Shown piece by piece: positions 25,440 to 32,699 of a stretch of 64,000 bases of DNA. The notes below the pieces were generated by a model. That model saw only the letters and a program-made list of their open reading frames with translations. It was not told the DNA's origin and ran no database searches. Numbering within the stretch: position 1 is the first letter of the stretch; each line of letters opens with the position of its first letter. Made by a program: the position numbers and the translations under genes. Source of the DNA: Micromonospora siamensis (lineage in GTDB: Bacteria; Actinomycetota; Actinomycetes; Mycobacteriales; Micromonosporaceae); contig NZ_LT607751.1 of the NCBI RefSeq assembly GCF_900090305.1, forward strand, positions 62,001 to 126,000. Direction: 5' to 3'.

Positions 25440-26040
25440 AGCCGCCGACGCGGACCAGCCGGGCGGAGAGGTGCGGGCTCAGGGCGTGGCCCATGGCGGC
25501 CATCTCCTGGGCGTAGAGCAGCGCGCCCTCGACGATGCCGAAGAGCCGGGCACCGGCGGTGACCTCCTTGGCCGTCGCCGTCCGGACCACCGCGTCGGTG
25601 GAGAACTCGATCTGGGTGCCCTTGCGCTTGCCGATGTGCAGCTCCATGACCCCGGTCGGCACCGTCATCAGCGCCTCGATCTCGTCGGTGGCCCGGTCGC
25701 CGTTCATCACCGGCCGCCACCAGCCGACCTCCCGGCCGGCGGGGCGCACCGGCCGGGACTGCTCGTCGAGGATCCAGGCCCGCGACTCGTAGAACAGGAA
25801 CGGCCGGCCGTCGTGGCTGATCCGGATCTCCTGGGCGAAGTCGAAGTCCTCGATGTCGGGGAAGCCGCCCCGCCCGCGGCCCCGCCACTGCCCGACGTAC
25901 GGCAGCAGGCCGTCCAGCGCCGGGTGCAGCTTCGGGCCGACCCGCAGGTCGTGGCTCTCCTCGTACGGGTACGGGTCGACCGGCGGCGCGTTCAGCCACG
26001 GCGGCTGAAGCGGATTCTCGCCCGAAGGGTTGGAGCTCAC
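25438..26040 (-). CDS. Nitrobindin-like heme-binding beta-barrel protein
   Basis: A 200-residue FABP-like ten-stranded barrel protein of the nitrobindin/THAP4 family. The family motif GxWxGxG appears as GQWRGRG (residues 50-56). C-terminal His residues in MGHALSPHLSARL (His185 or His190) match the expected proximal heme ligand region. Family members bind ferric heme and scavenge NO or isomerise peroxynitrite. The N-terminal 25 residues are proline-rich. GAAGGTGA lies shortly before the GTG start. It is the neighbour of pabC as in mycobacteria. Confidence 0.88.
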   Translation of the reverse strand: MSSNPSGENPLQPPWLNAPPVDPYPYEESHDLRVGPKLHPALDGLLPYVGQWRGRGRGGFPDIEDFDFAQEIRISHDGRPFLFYESRAWILDEQSRPVRPAGREVGWWRPVMNGDRATDEIEALMTVPTGVMELHIGKRKGTQIEFSTDAVVRTATAKEVTAGARLFGIVEGALLYAQEMAAMGHALSPHLSARLVRVGG

Positions 26041-26095
26041 TCCGTCACCTTCGTTCGCAACTGCGGGGCTCGCAAAACCGGCTCACTCCTCGTGC

Positions 26096-26200
26096 TCACC
26101 ATTTTCCTCTCGAGATGCGAACTGCGAGGTACACCAGGCCGCCGGCGAGCGCGCCGAGGCCGGCGACCAGCAGGCTGACGAACCCGATCTCGGTAACCAT
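26096..26200 (-). CDS. Small single-pass membrane protein (34 aa)
   Basis: A 34-residue open frame, MVTEIGFVSLLVAGLGALAG at its start, forming one hydrophobic helix (about residues 5-28) followed by the basic tail RISRGKW. Coding status is inferred from a TAGGAT hexamer 7 nt before the ATG, the clean helix-plus-charged-tail design, and its placement between two conserved genes. No function can be assigned. Confidence 0.55.
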   Translation of the reverse strand: MVTEIGFVSLLVAGLGALAGGLVYLAVRISRGKW

Positions 26201-26224
26201 CCCGGCCATCCTATGCTGGGCCCC
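26201..26224. promoter_or_regulatory. Divergent overlapping leaderless promoters
   Basis: The minus-strand -10 TAGGAT (26208-26213) serves the 34-aa protein and the plus-strand -10 TATGCT (26212-26217) serves the DsrE-like gene. They overlap by two bases, and each ends 7 nt before its start codon, so the two promoters should exclude one another. Confidence 0.5.
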
Positions 26225-26587
26225 ATGGCCCGCTCCCTCGTCGTCAAGGTCACCGCGGGGGCGGACGCCCCCGAGCGGTGCGCCCAGGCCTTCACCGTCG
26301 CCGCCACCGCGGCCGCCGCCGGGGTGGACGTCTCGCTCTGGCTGACCGGTGAGTCCACCTGGTTCGCCCTGCCCGGCCGGGCGCAGCAGTTCGAGCTGCC
26401 GCACTCCGCGCCGCTGGCGGAACTGCTGCACGTCGTGCTGACCACCGGCCGGGTCACCGCCTGCACCCAGTGCGCCGCCCGCCGGGACATCGGCCCGGAC
26501 GACGTGCTGCCGGGCGTACGCATCGCCGGTGCGGCGGTCTTCGTCGAGGAGGCCATGGCCGACGACGCGAAGGCATTGGTCTACTAG
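26225..26587 (+). CDS. DsrE/F-like family protein
   Basis: A 120-residue protein with the DsrE/F alpha/beta fold. It has an N-terminal strand MARSLVVKVTAG, a helix-strand with VDVSLWLTGE, and a Cys pair in TACTQCAARR (about residues 79-88). The Cys pair lies near the position of the persulfide-carrying Cys of DsrE/TusD proteins. A C-terminal AAVFVEEAM helix ends the fold. It may act in sulfur transfer or thiol chemistry, fitting the mycothiol/sulfur setting, but no partner Tus or Dsr genes are present. Confidence 0.75.
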   Translation: MARSLVVKVTAGADAPERCAQAFTVAATAAAAGVDVSLWLTGESTWFALPGRAQQFELPHSAPLAELLHVVLTTGRVTACTQCAARRDIGPDDVLPGVRIAGAAVFVEEAMADDAKALVY

Positions 26588-26642
26588 CGCCACGACGCCG
26601 GGCGGCTGTGTCGATACCGGCCCGCGTACCTCGGCCGCTGCC

Positions 26643-26654
26643 TACGATTCGGAT
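26643..26654 (+). promoter_or_regulatory. Leaderless promoter -10 of SCP2 gene
   Basis: TACGAT at 26643-26648 followed by six bases and GTG 26655. Confidence 0.5.
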
Positions 26655-27053
26655 GTGACTGAAGCGACCGAGCGGTTCTTCGCGTCGCTGGCCACCCGTG
26701 CACCGGCCGCCCTGCGCAACTCCGAACTGCTGCGCCCCGTGCTGACGGGCACCCTCCAGATCGACCTGGTCGAGGGGCCGGTCACCGACCACTGGCGGGT
26801 GGCCATGTCGCCCGGCCGCGCGGAGGTCACCCGGGCCGACGGCGAGGCCGACGCCAAGTGGACCAGCAGCCCGGGCCTGTTCGACCGGCTGGTCAAGGGC
26901 GAGACCCAGGCCATCGCGGCGGTCATCCGCAACGAGGCCACGTTCAGCGGCAACGTCCTGCTGTGGCTGATGTTCCGCCGCTTCTTCCCCGACCCGCCCG
27001 GCGCCCGAGACCCTCGTCGGGCAGCCCGGGAACGGACCGGACGGTCCCGGTGA
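26655..27053 (+). CDS. SCP-2 sterol-transfer-like domain protein
   Basis: A 132-residue single SCP2-like domain. It shows the beta-rich core LTGTLQIDLVEGPVTDHWRV and the segment DAKWTSSPGLFDRLVKGETQ, where this family has an Asp/Ala-rich strand before the lipid-cavity helix. A hydrophobic helix with an FRRFFPDPPG end follows. Such domains bind acyl chains or sterol-like lipids. The last residues are basic and low-complexity. The stop overlaps the start of the debranching-enzyme gene (GTGA), so the two are co-expressed. Confidence 0.78.
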   Translation: MTEATERFFASLATRAPAALRNSELLRPVLTGTLQIDLVEGPVTDHWRVAMSPGRAEVTRADGEADAKWTSSPGLFDRLVKGETQAIAAVIRNEATFSGNVLLWLMFRRFFPDPPGARDPRRAARERTGRSR

Positions 27054-29089
27054 AGCAGCTCGTCAGCATCCTGGACGGCAACACCTTCCTGGTCAGCGAT
27101 CGGCGGGGGGACATCGAGCCGTCGCACGACCGGCCCACCGGCCTGTTCTCGTTCGACACCCGGTTCCTGTCGACCTGGCTGCTGACCGTCGACGGGCAAC
27201 GGCTGCACGCCCTGTCCGTGGACGACGCGAAGTCGTACCAGACGAGGTTCTTCCTGGTCCCCGGCGAGCCGACGCACTACCTGGACGCCCGGGTGTCGGT
27301 GCTACGGACCCGGACCATCGGCGGCAGCTTCGACGAGAACATCACCGTGCTCAACCACACCCGCGAGGAGGCCGACTTCACCGTACGGGTGGAGATGGGC
27401 GCCGACTTCGCGGACATCTTCGAGGTCAAGGACGTGCTGCGGAAGAAGGGCCGGACCGAGGCGACCGTGGAACCGGACACCCTGCGGTTGACCTACCGGC
27501 GGGAACAGTTCCGCCGGCAGACGGCGATCAGCAGCAGCGCCCCGGCCGAGGTCGACGAGCACGGGATGACCTTCCGGGTCCGGGTGCCACCGCACGGCGA
27601 GTGGACCACCCACCTGCACGTCACCACGCTGATCTACGGCGCGCGCGACGAGGACATCCGGGCCACCACCCCGCTGGGCGGCCAGCGGTCGGTGGGCTCC
27701 ATCCGCGCCGAGCAGGACGAGCTGATCTCCCGGGCGCCGAAGCTCGGCTGTGACTGCGAGCCGCTGGCGACCGCGTACACGCGCAGTCTGCGCGACCTGG
27801 CGCTGCTGCGGTACGAGTCGATCACCTTCGGCAACCGGCTGCTCGCCGCCGGCCTGCCGTGGTTCATGACGCTGTTCGGGCGGGACAGCATCTTCACCTC
27901 GTTGCAGGTGCTGCCCTTCCTCCCCGACCTGGTGCGGCCGACGATCACCCTGCTCGCCGGCCTGCAGGGCACCCGGCTGGACGACTTCCGCGACGAGGAG
28001 CCCGGCAAGATCCTGCACGAGCTGCGCTACGGCGAGACGGCCGGCTTCGAGGAGCAGCCGCACAGCCCCTACTACGGCTCGGCCGACGCCACGCCGCTCT
28101 TCGTCATCCTGGTCGACGAGTACGAACGCTGGACCGGGGACGGCCAACTGGTCCTCGGCCTGGAGGACCACATCCGCAAGGCGCTGGACTGGATCGACAC
28201 GTACGGTGACCTGCTGGGGACCGGCTACATCTGGTACGAGACCCGCAACCCGGACACCGGCCTGCCGAACCAGTGCTGGAAGGACTCGCTGGACTCGATC
28301 TCGTTCCGCGACGGCACCCTCCCCGCGTTCCCGCGCGCCACCTGTGAGATGCAGGGTTACGCGTACGACGCGAAGCTGCGCGCCGCTCGGATGGCCCGGC
28401 GGTTCTGGAACGACCCGGCGTACGCCGAGCGGCTGGAACGGGAGGCCGCCGAGCTCAAGGAGCGCTTCAACCGGGACTTCTGGCTGCCCGAGCGGGAGTA
28501 CTACGCGCTGGCCCTGGACCCGGAGGGTCGGCCGGTCGACGCGCTCGCCTCGAACATCGGCCACCTGCTCTGGAGCGGCATCGTCGACCCGGAGCGCGCC
28601 GGCAAGATCGCCGGGCACCTGCTCGGCCCGGACCTCTTCTCCGGTTGGGGGGTACGCACCCTGGCCCAGGGGCAGGGCCGCTACAACCCGATCGGCTACC
28701 ACGTGGGCACGGTCTGGCCGTTCGACAACTCGATCATCGCCTGGGGCCTGTGGCGGTACGGGCTGCGCGACGAGGCGGGCCAGATCTGCCGGGCGATGAT
28801 CGAGGCGGCCAAGTACTTCGGCGGGCGGCTGCCCGAGGCGTTCGCCGGGTACGCGCGGTCGTTGACCGACTATCCGGTGGAGTACCCCACCGCGTGCAGC
28901 CCGCAGGCCTGGTCGGCGGGGACCCCGCTGCTGATGCTGCGGGTCCTGCTCGGCCTCCAGCCGGAGGGCGAGCACCTGATCATCGATCCGCTGGTGCCGC
29001 CGGGCATGGGCCGGATCGAGCTGCTGGACATCCCCGGCCGGTGGGGGCGGGTCGATGCCCTGGGCCGCAGCCGCGACGAGACCGGCTGA
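27050..29089 (+). CDS. Amylo-alpha-1,6-glucosidase / glycogen-debranching family protein
   Basis: A 679-residue cytoplasmic protein. The N-terminal beta-sandwich of the glycogen-debranching N-domain covers about residues 1-210 (GNTFLVSDRRGDI, FSFDTRFLS). The C-terminal (alpha/alpha)6 barrel has GLPWFMTLFGRDSIFTSLQ, carrying the putative catalytic Asp, plus QCWKDS and YPTACSPQAWSAG. Family members hydrolyse alpha-1,6 branch points or related glucosides. It lacks a separate 4-alpha-glucanotransferase half, so it is not a eukaryotic-type bifunctional enzyme. The GTG start overlaps the SCP2 stop by 4 nt. A palindromic repeat follows. Confidence 0.85.
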   Translation: MKQLVSILDGNTFLVSDRRGDIEPSHDRPTGLFSFDTRFLSTWLLTVDGQRLHALSVDDAKSYQTRFFLVPGEPTHYLDARVSVLRTRTIGGSFDENITVLNHTREEADFTVRVEMGADFADIFEVKDVLRKKGRTEATVEPDTLRLTYRREQFRRQTAISSSAPAEVDEHGMTFRVRVPPHGEWTTHLHVTTLIYGARDEDIRATTPLGGQRSVGSIRAEQDELISRAPKLGCDCEPLATAYTRSLRDLALLRYESITFGNRLLAAGLPWFMTLFGRDSIFTSLQVLPFLPDLVRPTITLLAGLQGTRLDDFRDEEPGKILHELRYGETAGFEEQPHSPYYGSADATPLFVILVDEYERWTGDGQLVLGLEDHIRKALDWIDTYGDLLGTGYIWYETRNPDTGLPNQCWKDSLDSISFRDGTLPAFPRATCEMQGYAYDAKLRAARMARRFWNDPAYAERLEREAAELKERFNRDFWLPEREYYALALDPEGRPVDALASNIGHLLWSGIVDPERAGKIAGHLLGPDLFSGWGVRTLAQGQGRYNPIGYHVGTVWPFDNSIIAWGLWRYGLRDEAGQICRAMIEAAKYFGGRLPEAFAGYARSLTDYPVEYPTACSPQAWSAGTPLLMLRVLLGLQPEGEHLIIDPLVPPGMGRIELLDIPGRWGRVDALGRSRDETG

Positions 29090-29165
29090 CCGCCGGGCCC
29101 TCATGCTGCCGGACCCCGCGCACCGCCGGGCTCCGCACACCGGCGGGCTCCGGGCGCGCGCAGTT

Positions 29166-29214
29166 TCCTGGTTGTAGTGGCCTCACGGCCCCTGCAAGGC
29201 CACCACAACCAGGA
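29166..29214. repeat. Palindromic repeat, copy 1 (CCTGGTTGTAGTGGCC type)
   Basis: TCCTGGTTGTAGTGGCCT (29166-29183) pairs with 29197-29214 at 17 of 18 positions around a 13-nt loop. The right arm continues as AGGATCTTGTG. The same sequence recurs at 51940-52002, so this is a dispersed palindrome. It may also terminate the debranching-enzyme transcript. The gap 29090-29249 holds nothing else recognisable. Confidence 0.75.
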
Positions 29215-29249
29215 TCTTGTGCGATCTCGCGGGTTGTCCGCCCGGCCGG

Positions 29250-30113
29250 TCAGGCGGGGCAGCCGGTCGAGGCGGCGAGGCGTACCTCGTCGCCGGCCCG
29301 CTCGACGACGACGCTGACCGCGCCGCTGCGCCAGGCGTACACCTCGGGGGTATCCCGCACCGTCGAGTCGCCGGCGAGCGGCGCGAGCGCGGCCAGGGTG
29401 GCCGGGGCGGGCCCGGTGGCCCGGACGGTGCGGGTGTTCGTCCCCTCGCCGGCGGGGCAGGGGGCGGCGGTCAGCTCCGGTCGCGGCGCGGCCGGCAGGC
29501 CCAGGGCGCGCAGGGCGTCGGCCAGCGCGGCACCCTCCGGCCCGGCGGAGGCGGTCGGCGGCCGGTAACCGGCGCCGACCGGGCGGCAGCCGGTGTCGGC
29601 GGTGAGCAGCACCCGGCCGGGGCCGGCCGGACGCCCCCGCACGGCGACGAACCCGCCCGCGTCGCCCCACAGCCGGGCTCCTTCGCCGGTGACCCGGACC
29701 CCGGCCCGCCAGTCGCCCGGCAGCCGGGCCGCGACCCGTTCCAGCAGCCCGCGTACGTCGTCCCCGGCGAACTCGACGGCGACCGCGCGTTCCAGCGCGG
29801 CGCCGTCCTCCATCGGGGTGATCCGACAGCCGGGGGTGACCCGGGCCGGGGCCAGCGCCACCGCGCCCGCGTCACCCACCGCGGCCAGCAGCTCGCCGAC
29901 CGCCCGGTCGACCACCGGGCCGGCCTGGGCCAGGTCCCGCTGCTCGCGGACGGTGGGCGGGTCGTCCCGCACCGACACCCAGACGAGCACGCCCAGCAGC
30001 ACGGCCCAGACGACGGTCAACGCCGGCAGCCAGCGCGCCCACCCCCGGGTCGGCCCCGGCGGCTCGCCCGGACCACTCGGCGGGGCCCACCCCGTGGAGA
30101 CAGCACCGCTCAC
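29250..30113 (-). CDS. Hypothetical membrane-anchored protein
   Basis: A 287-residue protein not recognised. A short Pro/Gly-rich N-terminus is followed by one transmembrane helix (about residues 29-47, PALTVVWAVLLGVLVWVSV) and a predicted extracytoplasmic domain. That domain has four Cys residues spaced in similar contexts (VTPGCRITP, LLTADTGCRPVG, LTAAPCPAGEG, LAASTGCPA), suggesting disulfide-stabilised repeats. The topology would be N-in with the domain outside. It lies downstream of the sulfurtransferase operon but separated by a terminator. Confidence 0.6.
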   Translation of the reverse strand: MSGAVSTGWAPPSGPGEPPGPTRGWARWLPALTVVWAVLLGVLVWVSVRDDPPTVREQRDLAQAGPVVDRAVGELLAAVGDAGAVALAPARVTPGCRITPMEDGAALERAVAVEFAGDDVRGLLERVAARLPGDWRAGVRVTGEGARLWGDAGGFVAVRGRPAGPGRVLLTADTGCRPVGAGYRPPTASAGPEGAALADALRALGLPAAPRPELTAAPCPAGEGTNTRTVRATGPAPATLAALAPLAGDSTVRDTPEVYAWRSGAVSVVVERAGDEVRLAASTGCPA

Positions 30114-30150
30114 CCGCTCATCGTGTCACGCGCCCGCCGGGCAAACGGTC

Positions 30151-30186
30151 GGGGCCGGTCACCCCCGTCCAGGGGTGACCGGCCCC
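30151..30186 (-). terminator. Terminator of the sseA-DUF1416 operon
   Basis: GGGGCCGGTCACCCC and GGGGTGACCGGCCCC form a perfect 15-bp stem with loop CGTCCA, 19 nt beyond the DUF1416 stop. Confidence 0.75.
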
Positions 30187-30205
30187 GGGCCGATCAGGGT
30201 GTCGG

Positions 30206-30529
30206 TCAGGCCGCGACGGTCACGGCGACCTGGTTGATGCCGCGCTCGGCGGTCACCGCGGTGTCGCCGTTGCCGAGCCGGGACAGCGCCCGCAGCGTCC
30301 AGGCGCCGGGGGCGGCGAAGAAGCGGAACTGGCCGGCCGGGGAGGTCACCACCTCCGCGGTGAACTCACCGGTCGAGTCGAGCAGCCGGACGTACGCGCC
30401 GGGCACGGCCTCGCCGGAGGCGGCCTGCACGACACCGGTGATGACGGTTTCCTTCTCCAGGTCCAGGCTGGCCGGCAGCGGGGCGGCCTGGTCGGGTGCG
30501 GCGCACCCGGCAGCGGTCGGAGCAGTCAT
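30206..30529 (-). CDS. DUF1416 domain-containing protein (SseC-like)
   Basis: A 107-residue protein with a transthyretin-like beta-sandwich: TVITGVVQAASGEAVPGAY, GEFTAEVVTSPAGQFRFF, then a GxWTLRALS strand. DUF1416 genes almost always follow a thiosulfate sulfurtransferase gene in actinobacteria (sseC in M. tuberculosis), exactly as here with a 2-nt gap. The function is unproven; a role in handling sulfane sulfur or partnering the rhodanese is inference. Confidence 0.88.
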   Translation of the reverse strand: MTAPTAAGCAAPDQAAPLPASLDLEKETVITGVVQAASGEAVPGAYVRLLDSTGEFTAEVVTSPAGQFRFFAAPGAWTLRALSRLGNGDTAVTAERGINQVAVTVAA

Positions 30530-30531
30530 GA

Positions 30532-31380
30532 TCAGGCCTCCCCGGGCTCGTCGCCGAGCGCCACCGGCACGCCGACCAGCGAGCCGTACTCGGTCCAGGA
30601 TCCGTCGTAGTTCTTCACGTTGCGGTGCCCGAGCAGCTCCTGGAGCACGAACCAGGTGTGCGAGGAGCGCTCGCCGATCCGGCAGTACGCGATGGTCTCC
30701 TTGCCGTCGTCCAGGCCGGCCGCCGCGTAGATCTTGCGCAGCTCGTCGTCGGACTTGAAGGTGCCGTCCTCGTTGGCCGCCTTGGACCACGGGACGCTGA
30801 TCGCGGTCGGCACGTGGCCGGCCCGCTGCGCCTGCTCCTGCGGCAGGTGGGCGGGGGCGAGCAGGCGGCCCGCGTACTCGTCGGGGCTGCGCACGTCGAC
30901 CAGGTTCCTGGTGCCGATGGCGTCCACCACCTCGTCGCGGAACGCCCGGATCGAGGTGTCCGGCTCCTGCGCGACGTACTGCGTGCGCGGGCGCTCCACC
31001 TTGTCGGTGACCAGCGGGCGGGCGTCCAGCTCCCACTTCTTGCGACCGCCGTCGAGCAGCTTGACGTCGCGGTGGCCGTAGAGCTTGAAGTACCAGTACG
31101 CGTACGCGGCGAACCAGTTGTTGTTGCCGCCGTAGAGGATCACGGCGTCGTCGTTGGCGATGCCCCGCTCGGACAGCAGCGCCTCGAACTGGGCCTTGTT
31201 CACGAAGTCCCGGCGGATCGGGTCCTGGAGGTCGGTCTTCCAGTCGAGCTTGATCGCACCGGCGATGTGGCCGGTGTCGTACGCCGAGGTGTCCTCGTCG
31301 ACCTCGACGAAGACGACGCCCGGGGCGTCGAGGTTCTTCTCGGCCCATTCGGCCGAGACGAGTGCGGTGTCGCGACTCAT
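30532..31380 (-). CDS. sseA: Thiosulfate/3-mercaptopyruvate sulfurtransferase
   Basis: A 282-residue tandem-rhodanese enzyme that moves sulfane sulfur from thiosulfate or mercaptopyruvate to an acceptor such as cyanide or a thiol. The N-terminal inactive domain has YDTGHIAGA and ILYGGNNNWFA. The C-terminal domain has the catalytic Cys233 in AYCRIGERSSHTW; the CRIGERS loop resembles the thiosulfate-type loop. Start ATG 31380 has GGGAG upstream. A poly-Cys leader peptide 205 nt upstream implies cysteine-responsive control. It is co-transcribed with the DUF1416 gene. Confidence 0.93.
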   Translation of the reverse strand: MSRDTALVSAEWAEKNLDAPGVVFVEVDEDTSAYDTGHIAGAIKLDWKTDLQDPIRRDFVNKAQFEALLSERGIANDDAVILYGGNNNWFAAYAYWYFKLYGHRDVKLLDGGRKKWELDARPLVTDKVERPRTQYVAQEPDTSIRAFRDEVVDAIGTRNLVDVRSPDEYAGRLLAPAHLPQEQAQRAGHVPTAISVPWSKAANEDGTFKSDDELRKIYAAAGLDDGKETIAYCRIGERSSHTWFVLQELLGHRNVKNYDGSWTEYGSLVGVPVALGDEPGEA

Positions 31381-31585
31381 CTGATCACTCCCTGGTGAGG
31401 ATGGACGGTGAGTCGGCGCGTGCGGTTCGAGATGGTGATGTCGCACCACGCGCGCGACCCAATGGAGGTTGGGATCACGGGTTTGTGCGACGGCGCCGCT
31501 GCCGGGCGTTTCGGAGGGATAGCTCCGGGAGGGTGAGGACCCCTGGTGCCGGATGGCCGCTGTGCGGCCGGAGACAGCCCCGCCG

Positions 31586-31663
31586 TCAGATGACGGAGCG
31601 ACACAGGCAGGCGGCCACGCGGCACAGGTCGACCGCGCGCCGTTTGGTGAGGTACGTCCCCAT
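31586..31663 (-). CDS. Cysteine-attenuator leader peptide upstream of sseA
   Basis: A 25-residue open frame beginning MGTYLTKRRAVDL and continuing with Cys-Arg-Val-Ala-Ala-Cys-Leu-Cys-Arg, so three cysteine codons fall in a seven-codon stretch (positions 14, 19 and 21). It starts 8 nt after a TAGTCT hexamer, so it is leaderless. Leaderless poly-cysteine short ORFs upstream of sulfur genes are known cysteine-responsive attenuators in mycobacteria, and the RRAVDLCRVA-type motif recurs in actinomycete putative leader peptides (recalled). Ribosome stalling at low cysteinyl-tRNA would allow sseA expression. The 205 bases from its stop to sseA contain GGCCGCACAGCGGCC, which can pair as a hairpin. 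Confidence 0.85.
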   Translation of the reverse strand: MGTYLTKRRAVDLCRVAACLCRSVI

Positions 31664-31677
31664 GGCCAGGGAGACTA
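31664..31677 (-). promoter_or_regulatory. Promoter -10 of leader peptide/sseA transcript
   Basis: TAGTCT (minus strand, 31672-31677), 8 nt before the leader ATG; no ribosome-binding site is present. Confidence 0.45.
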
Positions 31678-31769
31678 CCAGCCGTACCGGCCGCTGCCAT
31701 CCCACCGACCAGCATCCGGGACGCGGACGCGCCCGCGACCAGGGGTCGCGGGCGCGGGCGGCGTCGGGG

Positions 31770-32558
31770 TCAGCTGATCGAGTTGATCGGCACGTTCGTC
31801 GCGTCGGCGGTCACCGCGAGCCCGTCCGGCGTCGGCCGGACCTCCCGCACCGCCAGCTGGAACGGCAGCTCGGGCAGGGGCACGTCGACGGAGATGCCCT
31901 TGGCGTAGTTGCTGAGCAGCGTCCGGGCCAGCGGCAACGCCGGCAGCCCCTCGGCGTCCAGGTCGTTGAACTTCAACGCCACCTTGCCCTCCTCGCTGAC
32001 CGTCACGTCGGCGGTGCCGTTGACGGTCAGCTGCGCGCCGAGGATGTCCACCGGCGCGGTCACGGCGAGCCGCCCGTTCTGCTCGCCGAGCTTGAGCCCC
32101 GGCCGGTCGAGCAGCTTGGCCAGGCTGTCGTAGCTGATCGTGCCGCTGCCGTGGACCCGGTCGGCGACCACGTCGCCCCGGCCGGAGCGGATGGTGTCCA
32201 GCGAGGCGCGGACGTCCCGGGCGTCCACGTCGAGCTTCGGCAGGCTGACCGCGTCACCCTGCACGGAGCCCTGCACGTCGCGCAGCGCGATGGAGATGTG
32301 CTCGTACTTCCCCTCGGCCACCTGGGTGAGGAAGGGGAAGCCGGCGACGTCGACCTTCGGGGTCGACGACCGGGCGTTCTGCTTTGCCAGCTCGTCGCTG
32401 ACCTGCTTGGCGATCGCCCGCTCGGCCACCCCGACGCCGATCCGGTCGGCGGCGACCAGCAGGCCGGCCACCACCAGGAGCAGGACGAAGAGCGAGACGA
32501 GCACCTTGCGACCGCGGCGCCGGGGCCGCTCCTCGTACGCCGGTTGGGCCTCCGCCAC
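31770..32558 (-). CDS. DUF2993 (LmeA-like) lipid-binding protein
   Basis: A 262-residue protein with a basic N-terminus, a signal-anchor helix (about residues 18-41, VLVSLFVLLLVVAGLLVAAD) and a long extracytoplasmic DUF2993 domain of beta-rich structure. In mycobacteria LmeA (Rv0817c) is a periplasmic phosphoinositide-binding protein needed for mannan elongation of lipomannan. It sits between the sulfurtransferase and glnR, as here. The precise role in this organism, which may lack lipoarabinomannan, is inferred. AGGAGG lies before the GTG start. Confidence 0.82.
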   Translation of the reverse strand: MAEAQPAYEERPRRRGRKVLVSLFVLLLVVAGLLVAADRIGVGVAERAIAKQVSDELAKQNARSSTPKVDVAGFPFLTQVAEGKYEHISIALRDVQGSVQGDAVSLPKLDVDARDVRASLDTIRSGRGDVVADRVHGSGTISYDSLAKLLDRPGLKLGEQNGRLAVTAPVDILGAQLTVNGTADVTVSEEGKVALKFNDLDAEGLPALPLARTLLSNYAKGISVDVPLPELPFQLAVREVRPTPDGLAVTADATNVPINSIS

Positions 32559-32699
32559 GCCGCCTCCTGACTCCGGGCGCCGCGTCGCGACGCTCCACCA
32601 TCCGATACCCGCCCCGGCGGGCGCCGGCCGCGTCGGCCGGGGCCGTGGACGCGGCGGTGCCCCTCGATTACCCGGTGCGAAATGAACTCAACCGTTGCG

